Below, piece by piece: positions 1 to 7,390 of a stretch of 64,000 nt of DNA (positions are counted from its first letter, which is position 1; each line of letters starts with the position of its first letter). The notes under the pieces were generated by a model. The model worked only from the letters and a program-made list of their open reading frames with translations, was not told the origin of the DNA and searched no databases. The stretch lies in NCBI GenBank assembly GCA_945901825.1, contig CAMDMC010000001.1:186001-250000 (forward strand), in the 5' to 3' direction. Position numbers and translations under genes: made by a program. The stretch is from Bordetella parapertussis. Its GTDB lineage: Bacteria; Pseudomonadota; Gammaproteobacteria; Burkholderiales; Burkholderiaceae_A.

Positions 1-665
1 CCCACCCCAAGAACAAACATAAGAAGTAAGAGTCCCACAACAGGGCCCTCAACGACTCCCTGCAAAATACCTCCGTGGGTGAAGGCGAGGGTTCCCGTCT
101 GGCTATAAACATAGAACATGGCAGGCAGAAGCAGGCCGATTGACGTCCCAAGCAAAATACCAAGGTAAATTCGTGCCTGCCGCATGGAGTGCTCATTGCC
201 CTTGTGCGCAACAAGTGGGTAGGTTGAGAGGGTGAGAACCTCGTAAAAAATAAACAGCGTCAGAAGGTTTTCCGCCATGGCGATACCCATCGCTGCGGAC
301 AAGGCAATTGCAAAGCAGATGTAGAAGCGGGTCTGATGTTTCTCGTGGTTGCCACGCATGTAGCCGATGGAGTAGATCGAGTTCACAAGCCAGAGTCCAG
401 AGGCAAGGCAGGCAAACAAAATACCTAACGGTTCAAGCCTTAGTGCAATATCAAGACCCGGCATAAATTCGAACAGGTGAACATAGGGCCGTTCACCCTG
501 AAGAACAAGGGGCACCCAGGCGAAGACCAGTGCAATAAGGATGGTGGCTGTTGCTAAGGTGACGGCCTCACGCATGTTCGGCCAGCGCCCGGTGAGGCTA
601 ATGCCAACTGCCCCAATAAGGGGGGTGGCAATCGCCCAGACGAGGGACTCGTGGCCGAGGCTCAT
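1..665 (-). CDS. MnhD/NuoN-like proton-conducting antiporter subunit (partial, C-terminus outside window)
   Basis: This is the last visible gene of the minus-strand Mrp-like operon and it runs off the window, so only about 221 N-terminal residues are seen. The translation begins MSLGHESLVWAIATPLIGAV and shows several hydrophobic helices. It then has a segment resembling the conserved core of the proton-conducting NuoL/M/N and MnhA/D family (NLLTLFIFYEVLTLSTYPLV followed by MRQARIYLG). Its ATG overlaps the stop of the preceding MnhD-like gene in an ATGA arrangement, which points to translational coupling. A second D-type subunit next to the first is known from Mrp-like clusters that lack a full-length MnhA. 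The exact subunit role (MnhD-2 or MnhA-like) is uncertain because the C-terminal half is missing. Confidence 0.85.
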   Translation of the reverse strand, partial: MSLGHESLVWAIATPLIGAVGISLTGRWPNMREAVTLATATILIALVFAWVPLVLQGERPYVHLFEFMPGLDIALRLEPLGILFACLASGLWLVNSIYSIGYMRGNHEKHQTRFYICFAIALSAAMGIAMAENLLTLFIFYEVLTLSTYPLVAHKGNEHSMRQARIYLGILLGTSIGLLLPAMFYVYSQTGTLAFTHGGILQGVVEGPVVGLLLLMFVLGV

Positions 666-2164
666 TCGGTTAGACCGTCAAAAAGAAGTTCGACTTCTGC
701 CTCGGCCAGCCCCATGGGTAAGGAGGGATCAATTCCAAAATAAAGGTTGGCCAGAGCAAGTGCCCAGAGAATGAGAATCATGGGCATTGGGGCTTCTTGG
801 GGGCTGGTCGCTGCATGCTTTTCACTGAGCTTTCCAAAATAGGTCACCTCGACGACTCGCCAAATGTAGACCACAGCCATTAGTGAACTCAGCAAAACGA
901 AGCCAAGCAGAACAATTCCGAGGGTTCCAAGCTCGAGCAAGGCCTGAATCAACATGACCTTACTAATAAACCCAGCGGTCAGGGGCACACCAATAAGTGA
1001 GAAACCTGCCAATACGAACCCTGCCATAGTGAGGGGCATCTTTTTTGCTGTACCTGCGAGGTCGTTGAGGTTGGAGCTTCCAAACCGCCATACGAGACAA
1101 CCCACTGCCATAAAAAGTGCCGACTTCATCAGGGCATGGTTAAAGACGTGAACAATGGCAGCCGTTAGACCCGCAGTACTTACAATACTTAAGGCTAAGA
1201 GTATGTAGCCCATTTGTGCAACAGATGAATAGGCGAGCATGCGCTTGAGGTCTTTACTGAAAATGGCAAGCGTCGAGCCAACAAGGAAGGCAAGAACAGC
1301 CAGCGGCATAAGTACAGCCGAGAAAAGAGATGCATGGTCGGGGAGGTTGGGCTGAAGAACAGCAAAGTCAAACTTAATAAGTAGGTAGATGGCAACCTTG
1401 GTTGAGCATGCAGCAAGAAAAACCGTGACCGGTGTTGGCGCGAACTGATACGCGTTGGGTAGCCAGGCGTGCATGGGGAAGATGGCCGCTTTAAGCGCGA
1501 GGCCCAAAATAATGAAGCCTGAGGCAATCAGCACGGGTGTGGTTTCAGAGACTTCAGAAAGGCGTGTTGCCAGGTCATCGAAGTTTAGTGTCCCTGTCAT
1601 CATGTACAGGTAACCAACGCCAATAAGGTAGAAGGTTGCCCCGAGTGAACCCGTGACCAAATACTTGAATGAGGCTGTCAAAGATTGTCGCTTTGGCCCG
1701 GCCGCAACCAGAACGTAGGATGCAAGCGAAGAGATCTCCATGAATACAAAGGCATTGAATGCATCTGCGGTAACAACAATGCCCAGAAGGCCCGAGCTTG
1801 CAAGAAGCCAGCAGGACAGAAACAGTGCGTGATGCTCTCGCCCCATTTCACTCTCGAGGCTTTTGGCTCCCCACAAAAGGGCGACAAAGGAACCCCCCGA
1901 AATGATCAGCGCCATGACGGCCGAGAAGGGTGTTACCAAGAGCCCAATTCCAAAGGGAACAGGCCAGCTACCCATCTCGTAGGGCATAGATCCCTGACTT
2001 GCCACCTGGTTAGCAAGAAGAACCGCAATAACAAAGGTAAGCCCAGCCGTTAGGGTTGCAAGGGCATAGCCGAGCCTTGAGCGTGAGGGTAATACCGCAA
2101 TGAGTGGCGCAACAGCCATTGGCACCACGACAAGCAGAGCAGGCAGATGGCTAAAGAAGGTCAT
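662..2164 (-). CDS. mnhD: Monovalent cation/H+ antiporter subunit D (MnhD/MrpD-like)
   Basis: This encodes a 500-residue polytopic membrane protein of the NADH-quinone oxidoreductase subunit N/MrpD family, the proton- or cation-conducting subunits of multisubunit antiporters. Hydrophobic helices fill the whole length. Family hallmarks include VFMEISSLASYVLVA, LKAAIFPMHAWLPNAY (lysine and histidine in the conducting channel), and YSSVAQMGYILLALS with VHVFNHALMKSALFM (the conserved lysine-containing helix). Length is typical for MnhD. The ATG overlaps the stop of the upstream mnhC by four bases, so subunits C, D and the second D are coupled. The role in Na+/H+ exchange or pH homeostasis follows from the family. 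The ion carried cannot be read from the sequence. Confidence 0.92.
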   Translation of the reverse strand: MTFFSHLPALLVVVPMAVAPLIAVLPSRSRLGYALATLTAGLTFVIAVLLANQVASQGSMPYEMGSWPVPFGIGLLVTPFSAVMALIISGGSFVALLWGAKSLESEMGREHHALFLSCWLLASSGLLGIVVTADAFNAFVFMEISSLASYVLVAAGPKRQSLTASFKYLVTGSLGATFYLIGVGYLYMMTGTLNFDDLATRLSEVSETTPVLIASGFIILGLALKAAIFPMHAWLPNAYQFAPTPVTVFLAACSTKVAIYLLIKFDFAVLQPNLPDHASLFSAVLMPLAVLAFLVGSTLAIFSKDLKRMLAYSSVAQMGYILLALSIVSTAGLTAAIVHVFNHALMKSALFMAVGCLVWRFGSSNLNDLAGTAKKMPLTMAGFVLAGFSLIGVPLTAGFISKVMLIQALLELGTLGIVLLGFVLLSSLMAVVYIWRVVEVTYFGKLSEKHAATSPQEAPMPMILILWALALANLYFGIDPSLPMGLAEAEVELLFDGLTE

Positions 2165-2526
2165 TCGTCGCGATCCGCCCGTAGGGTGTCCGACTCCTCG
2201 ATCGACCCATACTCCTCTTTGATTCGTATTGCGAGGGAAAGCCCAAGCGCGGTGACAGCAATGCTCACGACAATGGCGGTAAGAATAAGAACCTGAGGAA
2301 GCGGGTTGGCAAAGATTGTTGTTGCATCTTGGGCGATGCTAAAAATGGGCCCCGTGCCCCCATCGACCTTGTCCATACTAATAAATAAAAGGAAAACAGC
2401 CGCCTGGAAAATGCCAAGCCCGATCATGCGCTTGATGTAGTTACCTTTAAGTAAAACGGCGTAAAGGCCAACGACCAGCAGGCCCACGTAAATCCAGTAG
2501 TTGTAGAGGCCAAGAAAGGTATCCAT
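2161..2526 (-). CDS. mnhC: Cation:proton antiporter subunit C (MnhC/MrpC, NuoK-like)
   Basis: This is a small hydrophobic protein of 121 residues with three predicted membrane helices, matching the MnhC/NuoK-like family. The conserved core is visible as YIKRMIGLGIFQAAVFLLFI, and the third helix contains LPQVLILTAIVVSIAVTALGLSLA. I chose the ATG at 2526 (MDTFLGLYNYW) rather than the TTG at 2553, because the longer form would overlap the upstream gene and add an unusual polar leader. No strong Shine-Dalgarno site precedes either start. It lies between the DUF4040-MnhB fusion and mnhD in the usual Mrp gene order. Confidence 0.88.
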   Translation of the reverse strand: MDTFLGLYNYWIYVGLLVVGLYAVLLKGNYIKRMIGLGIFQAAVFLLFISMDKVDGGTGPIFSIAQDATTIFANPLPQVLILTAIVVSIAVTALGLSLAIRIKEEYGSIEESDTLRADRDE

Positions 2527-2530
2527 AGGC

Positions 2531-3517
2531 TTAGTAGGTGTCCCTTCCTGCAAAAGCGTTAAAAACCATAACCAAGACAGAGGCCACGGTTAGGCCAACT
2601 CCAAATTCAATGAGAAGGATGCCCAGCTGTTGACCTGCCACCGGGTTGGAGGAGAACACGCTGTAGTCAAGAAAATTACTGCCAAGGAGAATGCCAAAAA
2701 TACCAACGAAGATATAAATACTGGCTCCGAGTGCCGCCAGGCGCAGCATGATGAGCTGGGGCATGGCCCTTATGGAACGATCAGCGCCTTCCAGAATGCC
2801 GTAGAGCATCACTGCTGAGGCAAACAGTGCGCCTGCAGAAAATCCTCCGCCGGGGCTGTATTCGCCATGGAACTGCACAACCAAGGCGAACAGCATAATG
2901 ACTGGAATGAGAAGCTTGCCTACAACCCTGAGAATTAGGTGATCACGGATTCGGACCGTTCTACGAGATACCTGAGCCGCCGTGACCACAGCCTTTCGTT
3001 TTGGTCGAAAGCCAAGCACGGAGAGCACCCCGATGCCTGCCGTAAAAACAACCAACGTCTCGCCCAACGTGTCATACCCTCGAAAGGATGCAAGCACCGC
3101 AGTGACAACATTGGGAATGTCGATAAGAACCGGGGTCTCCGACAGGTACCAAGGAGCAATGTGCTGGTGAACGGGTGCTGAGGGGTCGCCTAGCCTGGGG
3201 TGCTCAAGGCTAACAACGATAAGCACCACAGCAAGCGTGAAAAGGGCAGCCGAGGGCAATACTCGGTAAACACGCTTGCCCGACTCCTTCTCGCCGGTGA
3301 GGGCAAGCGCGCTTAGGAATAAAACGGTGGATACACCGGCTCCCACAGCCGCCTCGGTGATGGCCACATCGGCGGCATCGAGAATAAAAAAGTTCGTCGC
3401 CATCATGAGGCTAAAGACGCTAAGCCAGATCGTTGAGACAAAGAGGTCCCGGGCATGCACGGCAAGAACTGCCGAGATAAGCACAAAGCTCAGGGTAAAA
3501 AAGAACAAAAAACTCAC
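2531..3517 (-). CDS. Fused DUF4040/MbhE-MnhB antiporter subunit
   Basis: This is a 328-residue membrane protein that joins modules often encoded separately. Residues ~1-75 form a DUF4040/MnhA-C-terminal-like unit (FFILDAADVAITEAAVGAGV with conserved acidic residues). Residues ~145-170 resemble the MbhE motif (YDTLGETLVVFTAGIGVLSV). Residues ~190-325 are an MnhB domain (VQFHGEYSPGGGFSAGALFAS is typical). In canonical Mrp systems these parts are the C-terminal end of MnhA plus MnhB, so this fusion, together with two MnhD-like proteins, replaces the large MnhA. The ATG overlaps the end of mnhG by four bases. It is an integral inner-membrane component of the complex. Confidence 0.88.
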   Translation of the reverse strand: MSFLFFFTLSFVLISAVLAVHARDLFVSTIWLSVFSLMMATNFFILDAADVAITEAAVGAGVSTVLFLSALALTGEKESGKRVYRVLPSAALFTLAVVLIVVSLEHPRLGDPSAPVHQHIAPWYLSETPVLIDIPNVVTAVLASFRGYDTLGETLVVFTAGIGVLSVLGFRPKRKAVVTAAQVSRRTVRIRDHLILRVVGKLLIPVIMLFALVVQFHGEYSPGGGFSAGALFASAVMLYGILEGADRSIRAMPQLIMLRLAALGASIYIFVGIFGILLGSNFLDYSVFSSNPVAGQQLGILLIEFGVGLTVASVLVMVFNAFAGRDTY

Positions 3518-3858
3518 GCCGATACTCCGCCTGTACTGTCTTTCACGACAACAGGTTTTTGACCTGCAATGAGGGCCGTGTTTACCAAGGCGTAGGTGCT
3601 CACCGGTGAGGTAAACAACAAAAACAAGGCAATAGCAAAGAGCTTGACGGTGGCCAGGGTAAAGCCCGAGAGAATCATAAGACCTGCAAGTACAAACAAA
3701 GAACCCGTGGTCTCGGTGACGCTGCTTGCATGCATGCGTGTGAAGATTTCAGGCATGCGTAGCACCCCAATGCCGCCAATAACAATAAAGGCTGAACCAA
3801 TGACCATGGATGCGTAGGCAAGCAGTCTGGGCAGGCTTTGAAGGAACTCGGTCTCCAC
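3514..3858 (-). CDS. mnhG: Monovalent cation/H+ antiporter subunit G (MnhG/MrpG)
   Basis: This is a 114-residue protein with three predicted membrane helices and the MnhG family signature GGIGVLRMPEIFTRMHASSV followed by ETTGSLFVLAGLM. MnhG is an accessory membrane subunit required for assembly of Mrp-type antiporters. The start at 3858 coincides with the last base of the upstream mnhF stop codon. The 3' end overlaps the start of the DUF4040-MnhB gene, so the genes are tightly coupled. Nothing in length or composition departs from the family. Confidence 0.9.
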   Translation of the reverse strand: METEFLQSLPRLLAYASMVIGSAFIVIGGIGVLRMPEIFTRMHASSVTETTGSLFVLAGLMILSGFTLATVKLFAIALFLLFTSPVSTYALVNTALIAGQKPVVVKDSTGGVSA

Positions 3859-4160
3859 TAGGCCTCCTTTGAATTGTCCTGGCTAACAGGCTCATTGGAA
3901 GGCGGATTCCGAAGCGCCTTATTTTGTACGAACTGCAGGATGGCCATGACCCCGATAAAGTTAATAAGGGCATAGGCAAGGGCTAGATCGAGAAAGTCGG
4001 GCCGGTCGTAGAGAAAGGCAATAACAGCAAGCAGTAGCACCGTTTTGGTGCCGATCATGTTGACTGCAAGCACTCGGTCAAAAATGGAAGGCCCCAATAC
4101 CCCTCGTCCAAGGGCAAGCCCCATGGTGACAACAAGCGCTAAGCCACAGACTTCAAGCAT
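3858..4160 (-). CDS. mnhF: Monovalent cation/H+ antiporter subunit F (MnhF/MrpF)
   Basis: This is a 100-residue membrane protein with three helices and the MnhF-type core GPSIFDRVLAVNMIGTKTVLLL and FLDLALAYALINFIGV. I place the start at the ATG at 4160 (MLEVCGLALVVTMG). The open frame extends nine codons further to a TTG at 4187, but that form would overlap mnhE by 35 bases and add a non-hydrophobic leader. With the chosen start, mnhE and mnhF overlap by eight bases. The C-terminus is a short charged cytoplasmic tail (NPPSNEPVSQDNSKEA). Confidence 0.88.
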   Translation of the reverse strand: MLEVCGLALVVTMGLALGRGVLGPSIFDRVLAVNMIGTKTVLLLAVIAFLYDRPDFLDLALAYALINFIGVMAILQFVQNKALRNPPSNEPVSQDNSKEA

Positions 4161-4638
4161 GCTTCTCGGACCGATCAAGTAGGGCAACCTTCAGATTCAT
4201 TGGGCCCTGCAAGACGCCGTCTGCGCCGTCTTGCGTGAGGGCATGAACCGTGACGTCTCCGCTTTCACTGATGGACGAGGTCATGGTGCCAGGGGTAAGG
4301 GTAATGGAGTTCCCAAAAATAACCTGGCCCACATCACTGCGCGCGCGCGATTTCACCGTAATGAACTGCGGTTGTATCTGGAGTTTCGGTGAGAGGATGA
4401 TTCGGCTGACTTGAATGGAAGAGACAACGATTTCTTTAAGAAGCCAGGCCCAGTAGGTCAGCACAGAGAGGCCCAGGTGCACAGGCACGGACTCGTGGTC
4501 GATGGATTGAAATTGGCGAGCAAGCCAGACCACAAGAAGACATGAGGCCACCCCAAGCGACATAATCAGAGGGGTGTAGAGGCCTGACCAGAGCAGCCAG
4601 ATGAGTATTAGGGCAATGAGTAAGGCAAAGGTTCGCAT
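4153..4638 (-). CDS. mnhE: Monovalent cation/H+ antiporter subunit E (MnhE/MrpE)
   Basis: This is a 161-residue protein and the first gene of the minus-strand antiporter operon. Two N-terminal hydrophobic helices (LIALILIWLLWSGLYTPL and SLGVASCLLVVWLA) precede a soluble domain with the MnhE motif ANSITLTPGT-like (here FGNSITLTPGTMTSSI). That domain ends in a cytoplasmic tail. Length matches the family. The operon promoter should lie in the 101-base divergent region 4639-4739 shared with the metallophosphoesterase gene, but I could not pick out a convincing -35/-10 pair there. Confidence 0.9.
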   Translation of the reverse strand: MRTFALLIALILIWLLWSGLYTPLIMSLGVASCLLVVWLARQFQSIDHESVPVHLGLSVLTYWAWLLKEIVVSSIQVSRIILSPKLQIQPQFITVKSRARSDVGQVIFGNSITLTPGTMTSSISESGDVTVHALTQDGADGVLQGPMNLKVALLDRSEKHA

Positions 4639-4739
4639 GAGGATTGTAAAAAATTAAGTGGATCGTGGCCCCAAAAAAGGTCAAAGCGCTGTCCTTCACC
4701 TGTGGGTTTGAGGACCCCACATGATTGTAAACTAGGGTT

Positions 4740-5558
4740 ATGCATATTCATTTGGCATCCGATCTTCACCTAGAGTTCCTTCAAAAGCGTTTTCCTGAGT
4801 ATCTTAGGGTCGACCGGCTCTACACCCCTTGGGCGGACGTTTTGGTTCTTGCCGGCGATATTCATAAAGAAACCGAAGCAATACGATGTTTTGCCCAGTG
4901 GCCACATCCGGTTCTTTATGTTCTGGGCAACCATGAGTTTTACGACCATACGGTTGCGCAGACCATTGCGGCGATCCGTCAAGCCGCGAAAAATACTGCG
5001 GTCATCATTCTTGATCGTGACGAGTTTATCTACCTTGGTGTGAGGTTCTTAGGCTGCACGCTGTGGACAGACTATTGCCTTGGTGGGGATAGGCAACGCC
5101 AGCGGTCCATGCAGGTCTGCGAGTCAAGACTTGCCGACCACCGAAAAATTCTGGGTGTTGATCGCCCGGGTGAGAAATTTGGTGCCCAGCAGGCGGCCGA
5201 GCTGCATGAGCGCGACCGGGCTTGGCTAACAGCGAAACTGGCTGAGCCCTTTGATGGGCCTACGGTGGTGATTACCCACCATGGCCCCCATCCGGGAAGC
5301 GTTCATCCTCGCTTTATGGATGACCCTTGTAATGCTGGCTTTATCTCCGACCTTGGCCCCTTGGTTGAGAAGCCTCAGCTTTGGATTCATGGGCATGTTC
5401 ACGACAGTTTTGACTACAAAGTGGGGGGCTGCCGCGTCGTAACAAACCCGGGTAGCTACGCCGCCGGGCTCTCCAAGGCGAAATCACCGGGTGACTTGGC
5501 TTGGGAGAATCCTTTGTTTGACCCGCAGTGTACCGTTGAGATTGCGCAGCCCGTTTAA
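4740..5558 (+). CDS. Calcineurin-like metallophosphoesterase
   Basis: This is a 272-residue cytosolic phosphoesterase with the five metal-binding motifs of the calcineurin-like fold in order: D-x-H near the N-terminus (SDLHLEF, D8 and H10), GDIH (~residue 40), GNHEFYD (~residue 64), a THHGPH motif in the middle, and GHVHDSFDY near residue 220. There is no signal peptide. The substrate cannot be deduced, since this family includes nucleotide and protein phosphatases. It stands alone between the divergent antiporter operon and a tRNA gene. The ATG at 4740 follows an A/T-rich leader without a clear ribosome binding site. Confidence 0.85.
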   Translation: MHIHLASDLHLEFLQKRFPEYLRVDRLYTPWADVLVLAGDIHKETEAIRCFAQWPHPVLYVLGNHEFYDHTVAQTIAAIRQAAKNTAVIILDRDEFIYLGVRFLGCTLWTDYCLGGDRQRQRSMQVCESRLADHRKILGVDRPGEKFGAQQAAELHERDRAWLTAKLAEPFDGPTVVITHHGPHPGSVHPRFMDDPCNAGFISDLGPLVEKPQLWIHGHVHDSFDYKVGGCRVVTNPGSYAAGLSKAKSPGDLAWENPLFDPQCTVEIAQPV

Positions 5559-5614
5559 TGCCAGGAGGCAGGCGGAGCTGGGGTAACATCTAAAAAAACC
5601 GTCGTTTTGTGCCT

Positions 5615-5699
5615 GCCCGGATGACGAAATAGGTAGACGTACGGGACTTAAAATCCCGGGCCGCAAGGCGTGCGGGTTCGATTCCCGCTCCGGGCACCA
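5615..5699 (+). tRNA. tRNA-Leu (anticodon UAA)
   Basis: An 85-base sequence starts GCCCGGATG and ends CCGGGC followed by an encoded CCA. The acceptor stem GCCCGGA/TCCGGGC pairs. The anticodon stem and loop read around GGGACTTAAAATCCC, giving anticodon TAA (UAA). A long variable arm (CGGGCCGCAAGGCG region) is present, as expected of a class II leucine tRNA, and the T-arm GGGTTCGATTCCC is perfect. Confidence 0.97.
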
Positions 5700-5718
5700 T
5701 TGCAGATTGGTAAAGACC

Positions 5719-5889
5719 ATGCGAGACCCATTCTTCGTTGCCATTGCAGGAATTGCGCTCATCGCTATTTTTGTGTTTCTGTTGGCAACGCCCAACGAGG
5801 CCATGCTTGTTACTTTAATGGCGCTTGCCGTCTGCATTGTGTTGTTAGGTCTTTGGAAGGCCACGCGCGGCCCGGGCGACGGGGGTTAG
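5719..5889 (+). CDS. Small two-helix membrane protein of unknown function
   Basis: This is a short frame of 56 residues with two hydrophobic stretches (FVAIAGIALIAIFVFLLA and MLVTLMALAVCIVLLGLW) and a charged, glycine-rich tail. It begins 20 bases after the tRNA-Leu gene. I prefer the ATG at 5719 to the TTG at 5707. The clean hydrophobic pattern favours a real protein over chance, but I recognise no family, and the alternative frame over the same DNA is also open. Possibly it is co-transcribed with the tRNA. Confidence 0.5.
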   Translation: MRDPFFVAIAGIALIAIFVFLLATPNEAMLVTLMALAVCIVLLGLWKATRGPGDGG

Positions 5890-5955
5890 CGCGGTCAATG
5901 GCCTACCAGATGGGCCAGCCTGCAAGGCCAGAGCCAGAGTTAACCTTCACTGTTT

Positions 5956-6315
5956 TTACTGAGGAACGGGCTGGCCAAGCTGGGCTGCCAAGGCGATAAG
6001 GCTTGCGCACCGCCCACCTGAGCGACAGTAAGAAAGAATGGGAGTTGGCAGGCTGTTAATAAGGCGTCCCATCTCAAGGGCTTGCTCGGGGGTATGGCCT
6101 ACTGAATTCACGGGATGATAGGCCACTTCAAGGCCAAGGGCCTTGGCCGTCTCAAGAACCTCGTTCTGACTTGGCTGACTGGGTCCCTCTTCGCCATCAG
6201 GGCGGTTGCAAATAACGGAACGAAACCCGGCCTCATGGGCCTCGCGCATGTCGGTTGCACTGAGCTGGCCAGCCACAGCAATTTTGGGGGTGAGCCAACG
6301 GTAATCAATGGTCAT
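5956..6315 (-). CDS. TIGR01244-type phosphatase-like/sulfurtransferase protein
   Basis: This is a 119-residue cytosolic protein of the dual-specificity-phosphatase-like fold known as TIGR01244 (the N-terminal module of Blh fusion proteins). Diagnostic features are the opening LTPKIAVAGQLSATDM, the segment VICNRPDGEEGPSQPS, and the active-site loop CRSGGR at residues 97-102 (the Cys-x5-Arg pattern). The family is annotated as a sulfur transferase or phosphatase, and its true substrate is not settled. It lies 58 bases downstream of a CbbR-type regulator on the same strand and may share its transcript. A role in sulfur handling fits the host's sox genes but is only inference. Confidence 0.8.
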   Translation of the reverse strand: MTIDYRWLTPKIAVAGQLSATDMREAHEAGFRSVICNRPDGEEGPSQPSQNEVLETAKALGLEVAYHPVNSVGHTPEQALEMGRLINSLPTPILSYCRSGGRCASLIALAAQLGQPVPQ

Positions 6316-6373
6316 ACATGCTCCTGAACACGTTGAGGTTCTTGGTCAATTGGGCAAAAAAGTGAGTCTTATT

Positions 6374-7321
6374 TTACGGTTTTGGCGGCATCTCGATATT
6401 TCGGAGTGGGCTGAACATCTCCTCAAGAAGTGTGTTGCCTCTTTCAAGTATGAAATACCGGAACGCCTCGGCTGCCAGAGACAAGGTTCGATTGGTTAAA
6501 TTGACCACATGCCAAAGCCGCATGACGGGCGTGTCTTGAACGGGAAGGATTCTTAGAACCCCGTGGCGGAGTTCAAGTGCAATGGTGTGGAGGGACACAA
6601 ACGAGATTCCCAGCCCGGCCATAACGGCCTGCTTAATGGTTTCATTGCTGGACATCTCGATGGTTGAAAGGGGTCGAAAACGATGCTCGTTGAAGAAACC
6701 CTCCATGACAGCTCGCGTGCCCGACCCTTGCTCACGAACCATAATCTCGTGCTGTTCGAGTTGTTCGATCGAGATTGCAGAGCTTGCGGCCAAGGTATGA
6801 TCAGGCGCCGCAATAAATCCGTGTGGATGGGGGGAAAACGATTCTGACCGGGTATCAAGGTCTTTGGGGGGGCGACCCATAATGGCAATGTCGATCTCAC
6901 CATCCCTAAGCAGTACCGTAAGTTGATCACGGTTACGCACCTGGATGATCACCTGAATGCCTGGGTGCTCCTTGCGAAACGCTGCAAGCAGTTTGGGAAT
7001 GATGTATTTAGCTGTGCTTACAAGGCCTATGGTTAACGTTCCTGTCTCGATGCCTCGTAATTTGGCCATCATGTCCTCAGCCTCGCGTAGCGCTGTGAGC
7101 ACCCGTCGGGCGTAGACCAGGAAGTATTCACCAGCGCTGGTAAGGGTGACCCCTCGCCCCTTCTTTGCAAATAAAGAGATCCCCAGATCTTCTTCGAGAT
7201 CACGCATCTGCATCGAGACCGCGGGTGCCGTAAGGTGCATTTCTTCCGCAGCCTTAGCAAAGCTGGAATGTCTTGCGGCAGAGACGAAAATCCGTAACTG
7301 CCTGAGCGTCAAATTCCGCAT
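6374..7321 (-). CDS. LysR-family regulator, CbbR-type (copy 1)
   Basis: This is a 315-residue LysR-type regulator. A winged helix-turn-helix occupies residues ~1-60 (LRQLRIFVSAARHSSFAKAAEEMHL, then VSMQMRDLEEDLGISLFAKKG). A periplasmic-binding-protein-like effector domain follows (TIGLVSTAKYIIPKLL, VRNRDQL). The effector domain resembles CbbR, the RuBisCO-operon activator. The start is the ATG at 7321, because the sequence immediately upstream contains a strong GGGAGGAG ribosome-binding site that would otherwise lie inside the reading frame. It is a close paralogue of the third regulator at 24215-25240 and much less like its neighbour at 7391. Which operon it controls cannot be read from position alone. 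Confidence 0.85.
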   Translation of the reverse strand: MRNLTLRQLRIFVSAARHSSFAKAAEEMHLTAPAVSMQMRDLEEDLGISLFAKKGRGVTLTSAGEYFLVYARRVLTALREAEDMMAKLRGIETGTLTIGLVSTAKYIIPKLLAAFRKEHPGIQVIIQVRNRDQLTVLLRDGEIDIAIMGRPPKDLDTRSESFSPHPHGFIAAPDHTLAASSAISIEQLEQHEIMVREQGSGTRAVMEGFFNEHRFRPLSTIEMSSNETIKQAVMAGLGISFVSLHTIALELRHGVLRILPVQDTPVMRLWHVVNLTNRTLSLAAEAFRYFILERGNTLLEEMFSPLRNIEMPPKP

Positions 7322-7390
7322 GGGGTCTCCTCCCATACTTTTTTAGTGTTCTAGCCCGAAGGATTACAGATATTGGTGGTGTCCACAAGC

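Noticed and set aside
1-4638. DAB-type (DabAB) inorganic-carbon pump
   Set aside because: No DUF2309 (DabA) protein is visible and the full E-F-G-B-C-D set identifies an Mrp-like antiporter.
5670-5999. Second plus-strand frame overlapping tRNA-Leu and the small membrane protein
   Set aside because: It begins inside the tRNA and lacks any protein-like pattern. The 5719 frame has clear membrane helices.
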